Shown piece by piece: positions 1 through 8,812 of a stretch of DNA of 57,529 nucleotides. The notes beneath the pieces are model-generated. The model did no database searches and was not told the origin of the DNA. It saw only the letters and a list, made by a program, of their open reading frames with translations. Origin of the DNA: Firmicutes bacterium FC7. GTDB lineage: Bacteria > Bacillota > Clostridia > Tissierellales > Tissierellaceae. Position 1 is the first letter of the stretch. Every line of letters begins with the position of its first letter. A program made the position numbers and the translations under genes. Location: assembly GCA_022760735.1 (NCBI GenBank), contig JAKELU010000015.1, positions 291 to 57,819 on the forward strand. Direction: 5' to 3'.

Positions 1-2
1 TC

Positions 3-75
3 ATGACCTAACCCAACGAACGATAGTGAGTTGAAGGTAGGTTAGATGTCGCGCAGCCCAAATCTATGATTTGGA
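3..75. repeat. Degenerate dispersed repeat, copy 1
   Basis: This stretch starts with ATGACCTAACCCAAC and includes a CGATAGTGAGTTGA segment. It resembles the segments after the ileS and proS T-boxes (24698-24760 and 48645-48712), which share GAATTGAT, AGG and CCAAAT blocks. Similarity to those two is partial and was judged by eye. It sits at the window edge, so its true left end is unknown. It could be an intergenic mobile-type repeat or a remnant of a leader RNA. Confidence 0.4.
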
Positions 76-100
76 TAACGAAGCCGACCATAGTAGAAAA

Positions 101-137
101 AAATCCTTATTTCAATTGTGAAATAAGGATTTTTTTA
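101..137 (+). terminator. Intrinsic terminator, 14-bp perfect stem
   Basis: AAATCCTTATTTCA (101-114) pairs perfectly with TGAAATAAGGATTT (119-132) around an ATTG loop, and a run of T follows. It would end transcription entering from the left edge. The A-run before the stem also makes it plausible on the other strand. The 180 bases after it are A/T-rich and hold no gene. Confidence 0.85.
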
Positions 138-318
138 TGTTAGACCTTTAAAAAGAGATAATTTGAATGTATATTAGTAATCGTATATTAAAAAAATAAT
201 TTTATAAGATATAGGTTTTTAAAATTTTTAATAAAAATAATATTGGAAGATAAATTCACTGAATTGTCTAACTATAAAAGGAAATCTAAGCAAAAATAAT
301 ATAATTTGATAGTTATAC

Positions 319-347
319 TTGCATTTTCTTTTTTTTTAATATATAAT
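319..347 (+). promoter_or_regulatory. Sigma-A promoter of the cobalamin operon
   Basis: A TTGCAT -35 (319-324) and a TATAAT -10 (342-347) are separated by exactly 17 bases. The predicted start lies a few bases downstream, just before the cobalamin riboswitch, which is where a leader promoter should be. Confidence 0.75.
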
Positions 348-354
348 GATTTTG

Positions 355-495
355 TCAATTGAATATATAATATTTGGAAGCTGGGTGCGAATCCCACACT
401 GTCCCGCAACTGTGATAGAGGAGTACATGCAATTATGCCACTGGGTAACTGGGAAGGCTGTATGTGCGATGATGCTTAAGTCAGGATACAAATTA
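355..495 (+). ncRNA. Cobalamin (B12) riboswitch
   Basis: The sequence carries the conserved blocks of the cobalamin aptamer in order: GAAGCTGGGTGCGAATCCCA, the ACTGTCCCGCAACTGTGA block (B12-box side), GCCACTGGG, TGGGAAGGC, and GATGCTTAAGTCAGGATACA. It is followed by an intrinsic terminator (561-595) before the first cobalamin gene. The likely logic is premature termination when adenosylcobalamin is bound. The ends are approximate because the outer stem was not folded by computer. Confidence 0.95.
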
Positions 496-560
496 TTTTC
501 TCGTGTTTTTCTTACGATGGATAGGAAAGAGAAACTGTTTATATCTAACTGTGCCTTTTT

Positions 561-595
561 ATACACTTATCTTTTGTAAGATAGGTGTATTTTTT
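561..595 (+). terminator. Riboswitch-controlled terminator
   Basis: ATACACTTATCTT (561-573) pairs with AAGATAGGTGTAT (578-590, one G-U pair) and is followed by TTTTTT. It lies between the cobalamin aptamer and the cbiA ribosome site, so it is the expected expression platform of the riboswitch. Confidence 0.85.
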
Positions 596-610
596 ATTTG
601 GAGGAAAAAT

Positions 611-1999
611 ATGAATAGAATAATTAAAAGTAACAATTTCAACAGAATTATGATAGCAGGTACTGGTAGTGGATGTGGTAAAACAACCATAACTTGTGCG
701 ATTTTAAAAGCGCTTGCAAATAGAGGATTAAAAGTAGCATCCTTTAAATGTGGACCAGACTACATAGACCCAATGTTTCATACTAAGGTCACGGGCATAA
801 ATTCTAGCAATCTTGATATGTTTTTGTGTGGCGAAGATGCGGTAAAACAATTATTTTCCGAAAATAGTCAGGGTAATGACATATCGGTAGTTGAAGGAGT
901 AATGGGATTTTATGATGGAATAGGTTTTAAAAACACTGAATTTTCATCTAATGATTTTTCTAATAAAACAAATACTCCAGTGATATTAGTAGTTAATGCT
1001 AAAGGTATGGCTTTATCAATAGTTGCTTTAATAAAGGGATATCTAAATTTTTCAAAAAACACAATAAAAGGCATTATCTTAAATGGAATAAGCGAAGGAA
1101 TGTATCCTATGTATAAGGAGATCATTGAAAAAAATAATGACGTAAAAGTGCTAGGATTCATGCCTAATATACCTGAAGCCACAATAGGAAGTAGACATCT
1201 GGGACTAGTTACCGCTAATGAAATTGATGATCTACGTAAAAAAATAGATTTTTTAGCAGCTAATGCTTCAAAATATATTGATTTAGATGGGATTATAAAG
1301 TTATCTAATGAAGTACCTGAACTTTACTATAAAGAAATACAAGTTGAAAAAATAGGACATGCAAGAATTGCATTAGCTAGGGATAGAGCATTTTGCTTCT
1401 ATTATGAGGATAATTTAAGATTGTTAAGAAAATTAGGTGCTGAAATAATTGAATTTTCACCCCTAAATGATAAAAGTCTACCAGAAGACATAGATGGAAT
1501 CATTTTAGGAGGTGGTTATCCTGAGTTATATGTAGACGAGCTATCAAAAAATACTACTATGCTAGAAAGTATCAGAAATGCTATTGAAAGAGCTATCCCT
1601 ACCTATGCAGAATGTGGTGGCTTTATCTACCTTGGAACCGCCATAGAAGATAGAAGAATGGTAAACGTAATAAATACCAAAACTATATTGACAAATAGAT
1701 TACAAAATTTTGGATATATCAAACTTATAGCAGAAGAGGATAATTTATTCTGCAAAAAGGGAGAATCAATCAATGCTCATGAATTTCATTATGCAAAGAG
1801 CGAAGATGATGGAGATGCTTTTACTGCTATCAAGAAATCAAGTGGGAGACTAAGAAAGTCTATATTTGCAAATGAAAGTTTATATGCTGGATATCCACAC
1901 CTGCATCTCTGGGGAAATATAAACTTTGCAAAAGCATTTATCAAAAAATGTATAGAATATAGAGGCATTAAAGAAATGACATCATATAAGGAGGACTGA
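611..1999 (+). CDS. cbiA: Cobyrinate a,c-diamide synthase
   Basis: This 462-residue enzyme amidates the a and c side chains of cobyrinate using ATP and glutamine. The N-terminal dethiobiotin-synthetase-like domain has the P-loop GTGSGCGKTT and the FKCGPDYIDPMFH segment. The C-terminal class I glutaminase domain has nucleophile Cys335 in YAECGGFIYLG and His residues in HEFHYAKS and AGYPHLHLWGN. Length fits the family. I chose ATG 611 because GGAGGA (600-605) precedes it. An in-frame upstream start at 503 would put 36 codons across the riboswitch terminator, so it is unlikely. It is first in the riboswitch-controlled operon, two bases before the next gene. Confidence 0.95.
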   Translation: MNRIIKSNNFNRIMIAGTGSGCGKTTITCAILKALANRGLKVASFKCGPDYIDPMFHTKVTGINSSNLDMFLCGEDAVKQLFSENSQGNDISVVEGVMGFYDGIGFKNTEFSSNDFSNKTNTPVILVVNAKGMALSIVALIKGYLNFSKNTIKGIILNGISEGMYPMYKEIIEKNNDVKVLGFMPNIPEATIGSRHLGLVTANEIDDLRKKIDFLAANASKYIDLDGIIKLSNEVPELYYKEIQVEKIGHARIALARDRAFCFYYEDNLRLLRKLGAEIIEFSPLNDKSLPEDIDGIILGGGYPELYVDELSKNTTMLESIRNAIERAIPTYAECGGFIYLGTAIEDRRMVNVINTKTILTNRLQNFGYIKLIAEEDNLFCKKGESINAHEFHYAKSEDDGDAFTAIKKSSGRLRKSIFANESLYAGYPHLHLWGNINFAKAFIKKCIEYRGIKEMTSYKED

Positions 2000-2001
2000 A
2001 G

Positions 2002-2379
2002 TTGAAAAAAATAGGAATATATGTATGTGGTAATGTTGCAAAAAGATGCACAGCTAATGGATGTTTGAGGGCTTTTAATAATAATGAGGATTCTTTTAGT
2101 AACTATAAAGACTCTGAGTATAAATTAGTTTCATTTAATAGCTGTAATGGTTGTGAGGATGCAATGGAAAGCCTTCAAGTTAAAATTGAAAAATTTAAAA
2201 AAGTAGATGTAGATACAATCCATCTATCCTCATGTATAAGGGGAAGGTGTGAACACTATGAAGAATTTGCGGACGAGATATCTAAATACTTTGACGTTAT
2301 AGGATATACTCACGGTAGTGCTGAGGGGAAAAAGAATAATACTATAAATAAGAAGAGAGTTAACTCAATAGAAGAATAG
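2002..2379 (+). CDS. CGGC-domain protein, putative metal-binding
   Basis: This 125-residue protein starts at TTG 2002, with AAGGAGG at 1988-1994. It matches the CGGC-domain family (a predicted metal-binding domain): a Cys in YVCGNVAKRCTANGCLRAF near the N-terminus, NSCNGCEDA in the middle, and LSSCIRGRCEHY towards the end. The cysteine and histidine spacing suggests a metal site, but no biochemical role is established. It sits tightly between cbiA and cbiP inside a B12-riboswitch operon, so a part in cobalt handling or corrinoid chemistry is a reasonable inference and nothing more. Confidence 0.7.
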   Translation: MKKIGIYVCGNVAKRCTANGCLRAFNNNEDSFSNYKDSEYKLVSFNSCNGCEDAMESLQVKIEKFKKVDVDTIHLSSCIRGRCEHYEEFADEISKYFDVIGYTHGSAEGKKNNTINKKRVNSIEE

Positions 2380-2409
2380 GTCTAATATAAACAGAGAGGA
2401 TAGATATAT

Positions 2410-3261
2410 ATGGTTAAATCAATAATGATACAGGGGACAATGTCAAATGCAGGTAAGAGTATGATAACTGCTGGATTGTGTAGGATTTTTGCACAAGATG
2501 GATACAAAGTTGCACCATTTAAATCTCAGAACATATCTTCAAGTTCATATATTACAGATGATGGATTAGAAATGGGAATAGGGCAGGCAGTTCAGGCAAG
2601 AGCAGCATATAAGAAACCTGATGTTAGGATGAATCCTGTACTATTAAAACCTTCAGGCAGGAGTACTTCTCAAATTATAGTAAATGGAGAAGTAATTAAT
2701 AATTTGTCAACAGTGAATTATTCAGAGTATAAAATTTCCTTAATTCCTAAAATAATGGATGCATACAATAGTTTAGCTGAGGAAAATGACATAATAGTCA
2801 TTGAAGGAGCTGGAAGCTCAGCTGAAATAAATATTAAGAATGATATTTCCAATATGGGGATGGCCAAGTTAGCAAATTCTCCAGTATTAATAATTGGAGA
2901 TATAGATAGGGGTGGCGTCTTTGCTTCCCTTTATGGAACTTATATGCTTCAGAATGAAGAGTATAGAAATTTAATAAAAGGTACAATAATTAATAAGTTT
3001 CGTGGAGATGTTGAAATTTTGAAACCTGGTATAGAAATGTTAGAGGAATTAATTAATGTGCCTTCCATAGGTGTTGTACCATATGTAAATATAAAAGTTG
3101 AAGAAGAGGATAGCATCTATGAAAACACTTTAAGCGGCCAAAAGAAGGCAGATATAGATTTGATAAAAAACACAGATGGAGAATATGATAAGTTAGCTTC
3201 TCTTTTAAGGGATTCACTTAATATAGAGTTAATTTATGGAATTTTAAATAAAGGAGTATAA
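2410..3261 (+). CDS. cbiP: Cobyric acid synthase lacking its glutaminase domain
   Basis: The family amidates four side chains of adenosylcobyrinate diamide using glutamine-derived ammonia. This protein has the N-terminal ATP-dependent domain intact: P-loop GTMSNAGKS (residues 9-17), [51 protein letters not shown] and VEEEDS. It is only 283 residues; family members are typically near 500. The class I glutaminase domain with its nucleophile Cys is absent. After the EEDS segment the sequence jumps to a tail ([20 protein letters not shown]) like the normal C-terminal end. It may use free ammonia or a partner glutaminase, or be impaired. Start ATG 2410 follows an AGAGAGGA site. Confidence 0.88.
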   Translation: MVKSIMIQGTMSNAGKSMITAGLCRIFAQDGYKVAPFKSQNISSSSYITDDGLEMGIGQAVQARAAYKKPDVRMNPVLLKPSGRSTSQIIVNGEVINNLSTVNYSEYKISLIPKIMDAYNSLAEENDIIVIEGAGSSAEINIKNDISNMGMAKLANSPVLIIGDIDRGGVFASLYGTYMLQNEEYRNLIKGTIINKFRGDVEILKPGIEMLEELINVPSIGVVPYVNIKVEEEDSIYENTLSGQKKADIDLIKNTDGEYDKLASLLRDSLNIELIYGILNKGV

Positions 3262-3297
3262 ATCTAAAAGTAAGCTTTAGATTTTGTAAAGAGAAAT

Positions 3298-4233
3298 ATG
3301 ATAAGTATAATTTTAGCTATAATTATAGATTTTTTAATAGGAGATCCATATTCATTTCCTCACCCTGTTAAGCTGATGGGAAAGACAATTTCCGTAGAGG
3401 AGAAAATCGTAAGAAAAATTTTCAAGTCAGAGAAAGGTTTAAAGTTTTCAGGTTTTTTTATTGTACTAGCAAATATATCCTTAGGATTTAGCATTCCATT
3501 TTTAATACTATACCTTACTAGAAATTACAAAGTTTTAAATACTGTTATAAATACTTACTTTATTTATACTTGTATAGCTACAAAATGTTTACATAATGAA
3601 GCTATTAATATATCTAGGGCATTAGATAAAGGTATCGAAGAGGGAAGAAAAAGATTATCATACATAGTTGGAAGAGATACTAACAAACTTAGTGAAGAAG
3701 AAGTAATTAAAGCAACTATAGAAACTGTTGCCGAAAATACATCTGATGGGGTAATTGGACCTTTATTATACATTGTACTGTTAGGTGCGCCAGGTGGGAT
3801 TGCATATAAATTTATTAATACCATGGATTCAATGTTAGGATATATGGATGGAAAATATAAGGATATAGGTTATTTTCCTGCCAAAACCGATGATTTATTT
3901 AATCTCATACCTGCCAGAATAACAGGTTTGCTAATGAATCTATTCTCAATTGGAAGGTTTGATCATAAAAATGGCTTTAGAATAATGAAAAGAGACCATA
4001 AGAACCATAAAAGTCCCAATAGTGGCTATCCTGAAAGTGCAGTAGCAGGGTTACTAGGAATACAACTTGGAGGAGGAAATTATTATCATGGTTTGTATGT
4101 GGACAAGCCTTTCATAGGGGATTATTTAAACAAAATCAATCAAGAACATATAAAGAATACAATTGAAATTATGTATAGAGCAGAAGTTGGATTTTTAATT
4201 TTATATTGTTTATTAAATTTATTATGTAGATGA
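3298..4233 (+). CDS. cbiB: Adenosylcobinamide-phosphate synthase, membrane protein
   Basis: CbiB joins aminopropanol phosphate (made by CobD) to adenosylcobyric acid at the membrane. The 311-residue protein has several hydrophobic segments and the family's conserved stretches: DFLIGDPYSFPHPVKLMG at the N-terminus, ETVAENTSDGVIGPLLY, NTMDSMLGY, PARITGLLM, and the RDHKNHKSPNSGYPESAVAG block with LGIQLGGGNYY. Length is normal. It follows cbiP by 36 bases; the site before ATG 3298 (AAAGAG) is weak. The partner gene cobD lies later in the same operon. Confidence 0.95.
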   Translation: MISIILAIIIDFLIGDPYSFPHPVKLMGKTISVEEKIVRKIFKSEKGLKFSGFFIVLANISLGFSIPFLILYLTRNYKVLNTVINTYFIYTCIATKCLHNEAINISRALDKGIEEGRKRLSYIVGRDTNKLSEEEVIKATIETVAENTSDGVIGPLLYIVLLGAPGGIAYKFINTMDSMLGYMDGKYKDIGYFPAKTDDLFNLIPARITGLLMNLFSIGRFDHKNGFRIMKRDHKNHKSPNSGYPESAVAGLLGIQLGGGNYYHGLYVDKPFIGDYLNKINQEHIKNTIEIMYRAEVGFLILYCLLNLLCR

Positions 4234-4245
4234 AAGGAGTTATAA

Positions 4246-4899
4246 ATGAAAAAGTTATATGGAATAGGAACAGGGCCTGGAGCGCCTGACTTATTAACGA
4301 TTAGGGCTGTCAATGTAATGAAAGAGTGTGATGTAATATTTGCACCGAATAATAAAGGGACAAATATGGCATTGGATACAGCCAAAGAGTATATAGGGGA
4401 TAAAAGAACAGTACTAATTGATTTTCCCATGGGAAACGTTACAAAAGAAGATTATATGAAAGCTGCTGATACTATTTTTAAGGAGATTCCAGCTGGGAAA
4501 AGTGGAGCATTTCTAACAATTGGAGATTCTATGATTTATAGCACATTCATTTATATTATGAATGAGTTGGAGGGCAGGGATATAGGTATTGAAATTGTTC
4601 CTGGTATACCTTCCTTTGTAGCTGCTGCATGTGCAAGTAAGATGCCACTTACAGTTAAAGGAGATTCATTCTTACTTTGTGATGAATATGATGAAAAGTT
4701 AATTGATAATATCGATGCAGTTGCAATATTAAAAACATTTAAGAACAAAGAGGAAATCTTAAACAATTTAGAGAGAATTGATTTTAATTATACATATGTA
4801 AAGCGAGCAAGTTTAGATAATCAAGAAGTCCTTACTGATAAGGAAGAAATTTTAAAGGATAAAGATTATATTTCATTAATATTAGGAAGAAGAAAGTAG
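4246..4899 (+). CDS. cbiL: Cobalt-factor II C20-methyltransferase
   Basis: This 217-residue SAM-dependent methylase adds the C20 methyl group to cobalt-factor II (cobalt-sirohydrochlorin). The tetrapyrrole methylase fold is shown by GIGTGPGAPDLLTIRA at the N-terminus, the LTIGDSMIYSTFIY segment with the conserved GD, and EIVPGIPSFVAAACA. Among the paralogous methylases of this operon it resembles CobI/CbiL most, judging by the APN segment near residue 30 and the GDSMIYST motif. AAAGGAG precedes ATG 4246. It is ten bases from the upstream end of btuF. Confidence 0.92.
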   Translation: MKKLYGIGTGPGAPDLLTIRAVNVMKECDVIFAPNNKGTNMALDTAKEYIGDKRTVLIDFPMGNVTKEDYMKAADTIFKEIPAGKSGAFLTIGDSMIYSTFIYIMNELEGRDIGIEIVPGIPSFVAAACASKMPLTVKGDSFLLCDEYDEKLIDNIDAVAILKTFKNKEEILNNLERIDFNYTYVKRASLDNQEVLTDKEEILKDKDYISLILGRRK

Positions 4900-4909
4900 G
4901 TGGACAAGG

Positions 4910-5938
4910 ATGAATAAGAATAGGAACAAAATTTTATTACTATTATTATCAATACTTATGTCAGTTAGTTTTTTATCGGGTTGTACTTCAAAAGCGGAAA
5001 TAGCTACTAAAGAGGAAGTGTTAGAGCAAGATAAAGAAGATAAAGTTGTAGAAGATGAATATGGAATTATTGTAAATGAGGATACTGTTACATTTATAGA
5101 TGGAACAGGTGAAGAAGTTACCATAAATAAAAATCCAGAAAGGACCGTTGTTTTATTTTCATCATTTATAGATATTTGGACTAAAAATGGTGGTACCCTA
5201 GTTGGCATGGTTGAAGATACATCCGGAAGATCAATTCCTGGTACTGAAGGAGTTGAAACAGTGGGAACAATGGGTTCTATTAGTTTAGAAAAGATAATCT
5301 CTTTAAAACCAGATTTAGTTATTTTAAGTTCCAACACCACTTCACAGATGAAGATGGTTCCACAATTAAAGCAAAATGATATTCAAGTAATAGCCTTTGA
5401 TTATAAATTTAAAGATGACTATTACAAAGCAGTTAAATTATTTTCATCAATTAATGATAGGGAAGACTTATATGAGGAAAATGCAGTAGCAATAGAAAAG
5501 GAAATACAAGAAATAATTGGGAAAACTAAAGATAGTAATCCGCCAAAAGTATTCCTAATGTATGCTTCTGCAAGGGATGTTAGAGCTAGAGGTTCTAATA
5601 CTACAGTTGGAGAAATTATTAGAGATTTAAATGCCATTAATATAGTAGATGGCCCAAACGAATATCTTGAGGATCAAACTTTTAGTATGGAAAAACTTAT
5701 TAAAGAAGATCCAGATTTTATTTTGGTACAAAATCATGGTAGCGACCAAGAGAAGGTAATGAAAAAAATCAAGGAAGAAGCAGAGTCTAATCCAGCGTGG
5801 GGCTCCTTATCAGCCGTTAAGAACGATAGATATATAATCTTACCTAAGGATTTATTTACCTATAAAGCAAATCATAGATATGCGGAGGCCTACGAATATA
5901 TGGCGAAAATATTATATCCAGAGGTATTCAATAAGTAA
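4910..5938 (+). CDS. btuF: Corrinoid/iron-siderophore-type ABC substrate-binding lipoprotein
   Basis: This 342-residue exported lipoprotein has a type II signal peptide with a lipobox LSGC and acylated Cys25. It is followed by a linker rich in Glu, Asp and Lys, then a class III (BtuF/FhuD) binding fold with VDGT-like start, NPERTVVLF, LKPDLVIL, and a C-terminal WGSLSAVKNDRYIILP segment. It would capture substrate outside the membrane for the permease and ATPase that follow. Iron siderophores and corrinoids use the same family. The B12 riboswitch and flanking cobalamin genes argue for a corrinoid, so the btuF name rests on context. Confidence 0.85.
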   Translation: MNKNRNKILLLLLSILMSVSFLSGCTSKAEIATKEEVLEQDKEDKVVEDEYGIIVNEDTVTFIDGTGEEVTINKNPERTVVLFSSFIDIWTKNGGTLVGMVEDTSGRSIPGTEGVETVGTMGSISLEKIISLKPDLVILSSNTTSQMKMVPQLKQNDIQVIAFDYKFKDDYYKAVKLFSSINDREDLYEENAVAIEKEIQEIIGKTKDSNPPKVFLMYASARDVRARGSNTTVGEIIRDLNAINIVDGPNEYLEDQTFSMEKLIKEDPDFILVQNHGSDQEKVMKKIKEEAESNPAWGSLSAVKNDRYIILPKDLFTYKANHRYAEAYEYMAKILYPEVFNK

Positions 5939-5942
5939 TCAT

Positions 5943-6956
5943 ATGAAAAATACAAAGAAGAAATCACTTATTTTAGCGTTATTTATTTTAATGGTTGCTA
6001 CATTTTTCATAAGCGTAGGAAATGGTGCCGTGAATTTAAGTCCTATGGAAATTATAGAAACACTTTTGTACAACAAGGGCAGTACTAACTACCAGATAAT
6101 TTGGAATGTAAGGCTACCCCGCACAATTGCAGCAGCATTGGTGGGAATAAATCTTTCTCTATCTGGCGCTATTTTACAAGGTATAATGAAAAACCCCTTA
6201 GCTAGTCCGAGTACCATAGGGGTTTCTGCAGGGGCAGGACTGGCAGGCTTAATTATTCTAATTCTATTTCCAGGTTATTTTTATCTTGTTCCTTTTGCTG
6301 CATTTATAGGAGCATTGGGAGCTACTATGTTAATTTACTTACTAGCTTGGAATGGAGGAGTTATGCCTACAAGGATGATTCTAGCAGGAACTGCAGTATC
6401 ATCTTTATTTGGTGCAGGTAATAACGCCTTGATGACATTTTATCCAGATAGAGTATCAGGAGTTTTAAGCTTTATGGTTGGGGGATTATCTGCAATTACA
6501 TGGAATGAAGTAAGCTTGATTCTACCATATACTATTATTTGCAGTATAATACTTATGTTTTTACCGACTAAGCTAAATATTCTTTTACTTGGAGATGAAG
6601 TTGCCATAGGATTGGGCCTAGATGTTGAGAGGACACGATTTATATTTATTGTCTTATCATCTCTTTTAGCTGGAAGTGCTGTAAGCGTAGTGGGTTTGCT
6701 AGGCTTCGTTGGTCTAATGGTTCCTCATATTACAAGATTGATTATAGGATCTGATTATCAATATTTATTTCCAGGAACCGTATTATTTGGGGCAACAATG
6801 GTAATGCTGTGTGATACCATTTCGAGAGTGCTATTTCAACCAATGGAAATCCCAGTTGGTATTGTTATGTCATCTTTAGGAGCTCCATTCTTTCTATATC
6901 TACTAAAGAAAGGGGTGGGTTATCATAGGCATAAACGCAAACAAGGTAACAATTAA
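5943..6956 (+). CDS. btuC: FecCD-family ABC transporter permease, corrinoid uptake
   Basis: This 337-residue inner-membrane permease of the FecCD/BtuC family has about ten hydrophobic segments. Recognisable family stretches are WNVRLPRTIAAALVGINL, LSGAILQGIMKNPLASPSTIG, and VGLLGFVGLMVPHITR with GSDYQYLFPG, near the part that contacts the ATPase. I chose ATG 5943, four bases after the btuF stop; the longer in-frame start at 5880 would overlap btuF heavily and adds an unlikely leader. No strong ribosome site is visible, suggesting translational coupling to btuF. Confidence 0.88.
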   Translation: MKNTKKKSLILALFILMVATFFISVGNGAVNLSPMEIIETLLYNKGSTNYQIIWNVRLPRTIAAALVGINLSLSGAILQGIMKNPLASPSTIGVSAGAGLAGLIILILFPGYFYLVPFAAFIGALGATMLIYLLAWNGGVMPTRMILAGTAVSSLFGAGNNALMTFYPDRVSGVLSFMVGGLSAITWNEVSLILPYTIICSIILMFLPTKLNILLLGDEVAIGLGLDVERTRFIFIVLSSLLAGSAVSVVGLLGFVGLMVPHITRLIIGSDYQYLFPGTVLFGATMVMLCDTISRVLFQPMEIPVGIVMSSLGAPFFLYLLKKGVGYHRHKRKQGNN

Positions 6957-7704
6957 ATATGGAGATAAGATTGCAGTTAATAAAGTTTGTTTAGAGGCAA
7001 ATAAGGGAGAGGTAGTTACTGTTGTTGGTCCAAATGGATCAGGGAAATCAACCCTTATAAAAGCAATCTCAAGATCTATAGCCATAGATGAAGGGGAGAT
7101 AACTCTAGAAGGCGTCAATATAAAAGAAATACCTACAAAGTTAATTGCAAGAAAAGTAGCGGTTTTACCACAGGTCAAAACAATATCTAGCGATATAACA
7201 GTTGAATCATTGGTATCCTATGGGAGGTTTCCACATCTTGGATTCAGGAAAAAATTAGGGAAGATAGATAATGAGATTATTCAGTGGGCAATGGAGAAAA
7301 CAGGAGTATTTTCCTTAAGGGATAGAAACGTAATGACTCTATCAGGTGGAGAAAGACAAAGAGCATGGATCTCAATGGCATTAGCCCAGAAACCAAAAAT
7401 ACTTATATTAGATGAGCCAACTACATATTTAGATATTTCATATCAAATGGAGGTTTTAGAGTTAGTTAAGGAGTTAAACGAAACACTTGGAATAACTGTT
7501 ATTATGGTTCTACACGATTTAAACCAAGCTGCAAGATACTCAGATAAGATCTACGTGCTTATGAATGGAAAAGTGTGTAAGTGCGGTCACCCTGAGAAAA
7601 TAATGAACTCTGAATTAATAAGGGACGTATTTAGAATAGATGCAAGTATATATGAGGATAAAATCAATAATTGCCCGTACTTTATCCCCAATAAAATTAT
7701 ATAA
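6922..7704 (+). CDS. btuD: FecE/BtuD-family ABC transporter ATPase, non-standard start
   Basis: This ATPase would drive the BtuC-like permease. In frame from about 6922 I read IKYGDKIAVNKVCLEANKG, the P-loop GPNGSGKST, a Q-loop, the signature LSGGERQR, Walker B ILILDEPTTYLD, and the H-loop VLHDLN. That gives about 260 residues, the normal size. No ATG, GTG or TTG lies in frame between the in-frame TAA at 6904 and the P-loop. A Shine-Dalgarno-like AAAGGGGTG (about 6908-6917) precedes ATC 6922 and ATA 6925, so a rare ATA/ATC start is the best reading. ATG 7216-region starts would lose the P-loop. A sequencing error is the alternative. Confidence 0.82.
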   Translation: MIGINANKVTIKYGDKIAVNKVCLEANKGEVVTVVGPNGSGKSTLIKAISRSIAIDEGEITLEGVNIKEIPTKLIARKVAVLPQVKTISSDITVESLVSYGRFPHLGFRKKLGKIDNEIIQWAMEKTGVFSLRDRNVMTLSGGERQRAWISMALAQKPKILILDEPTTYLDISYQMEVLELVKELNETLGITVIMVLHDLNQAARYSDKIYVLMNGKVCKCGHPEKIMNSELIRDVFRIDASIYEDKINNCPYFIPNKII

Positions 7705-7717
7705 AGGTTGTGATTAA

Positions 7718-8767
7718 ATGGAACACGGTGCAGATTTACTTACATATAAGGATAGATATGATGGTGAACTTATAGACTTTAGTAGCAATATTAATCCATT
7801 AGGGCCTCCTAAGGGATTAGAGGAAGTACTTATTGATAGTTTTAAATCTTTAATAGCTTATCCTGATATTAAGTATAGAAAGTTGAAGGAATCAATATCA
7901 AATTATTTGTATTGTGATAAGGATAATATTTTAGTTGGAAATGGAGCAGTTGAAATAATAGACAGCTTTGTAATTAGTGCAAAACGAGTAATTATAACGA
8001 CTCCTTCATTTTCTGAGTATGAAAAGAGAGCAATTATCCATGGGAAACCAGTAATTAAAATCCCATATAGAGATGATTTCACTATAGATATAGATAAGCT
8101 AGATGTTATTTCAGAGGGAGATTTACTAATATTAGGTAATCCTAATAATCCTACTGGGCTAAGAATAGAAAAAGACCAATTACTAGAAATTTATGGAATA
8201 GTAAAGAAAGCTAAAGCTTTTCTAGTGCTAGATGAAGCCTTCTTTGAATTTTGTCCTGAGGATTATGATAGTATACAAATTTTTAAAGAATATGGATTTG
8301 AAAGGATAGGAATTATTAGAGCAGCTACTAAGTTCTTTGCTCTTCCCGGCATTAGACTTGGCTATGGATGCACTTCACCTGAGTGGAAAAAAGAAATAGA
8401 AAAAAATCAGCTACCATGGAGTGTAAATACACTAGCTGATGCGGCAGGACAATTTATATTTAATGATAGAGAGTATATAGAAAAAAGTAAGATTTATATG
8501 GAAAGTGAAAGACAATTTTTGCTTACAGAACTTTCAAAAATAGAAGGTATTAAACCTTATAAAACACATACTGACTACATTTTGATTAAGTTGCTAAAGT
8601 GGGATGAAGAATATGTCTTTAATTTCTTCCTATCTAAAGGGATATTAATTAGAAAATGCTCTAGCTTCAAAGACCTAGGAAAGAATCATATCAGGGTTGC
8701 TATAAAGAGTCGAGCAAACAACTTAAGGTTATTAGAAATCTTTAATCAATTGAACCTGTCCCACTAG
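7718..8767 (+). CDS. cobD: L-threonine-O-3-phosphate decarboxylase (PLP enzyme)
   Basis: CobD makes aminopropanol phosphate, the linker that CbiB attaches. The 349-residue protein has the histidinol-phosphate-aminotransferase-like fold: HGADLL and DFSSNINPLGPP at the N-terminus, GNGAVEIID, GNPNNPTG, FLVLDEAFFEF, and the PLP Lys205 in RAATKFFALPGIRLGYG. The HGADL start and SSNINPLG block favour CobD over HisC. It lies between the importer and the cobalt transporter in the cobalamin operon, 13 bases after btuD, which supports the assignment. Confidence 0.9.
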   Translation: MEHGADLLTYKDRYDGELIDFSSNINPLGPPKGLEEVLIDSFKSLIAYPDIKYRKLKESISNYLYCDKDNILVGNGAVEIIDSFVISAKRVIITTPSFSEYEKRAIIHGKPVIKIPYRDDFTIDIDKLDVISEGDLLILGNPNNPTGLRIEKDQLLEIYGIVKKAKAFLVLDEAFFEFCPEDYDSIQIFKEYGFERIGIIRAATKFFALPGIRLGYGCTSPEWKKEIEKNQLPWSVNTLADAAGQFIFNDREYIEKSKIYMESERQFLLTELSKIEGIKPYKTHTDYILIKLLKWDEEYVFNFFLSKGILIRKCSSFKDLGKNHIRVAIKSRANNLRLLEIFNQLNLSH

Positions 8768-8812
8768 AGATCTCTATTTTTGATATAAACTTAAGTCAAG
8801 GAGTGAATTATT

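Noticed and set aside
503-610. 36-codon N-terminal extension of CbiA
   Set aside because: It crosses the riboswitch terminator and lacks a ribosome site; ATG 611 has GGAGGA before it.
4882-5340. 152-codon minus frame opposite btuF
   Set aside because: Shadow frame of the lipoprotein gene; low-complexity Ser/Thr/Val product.
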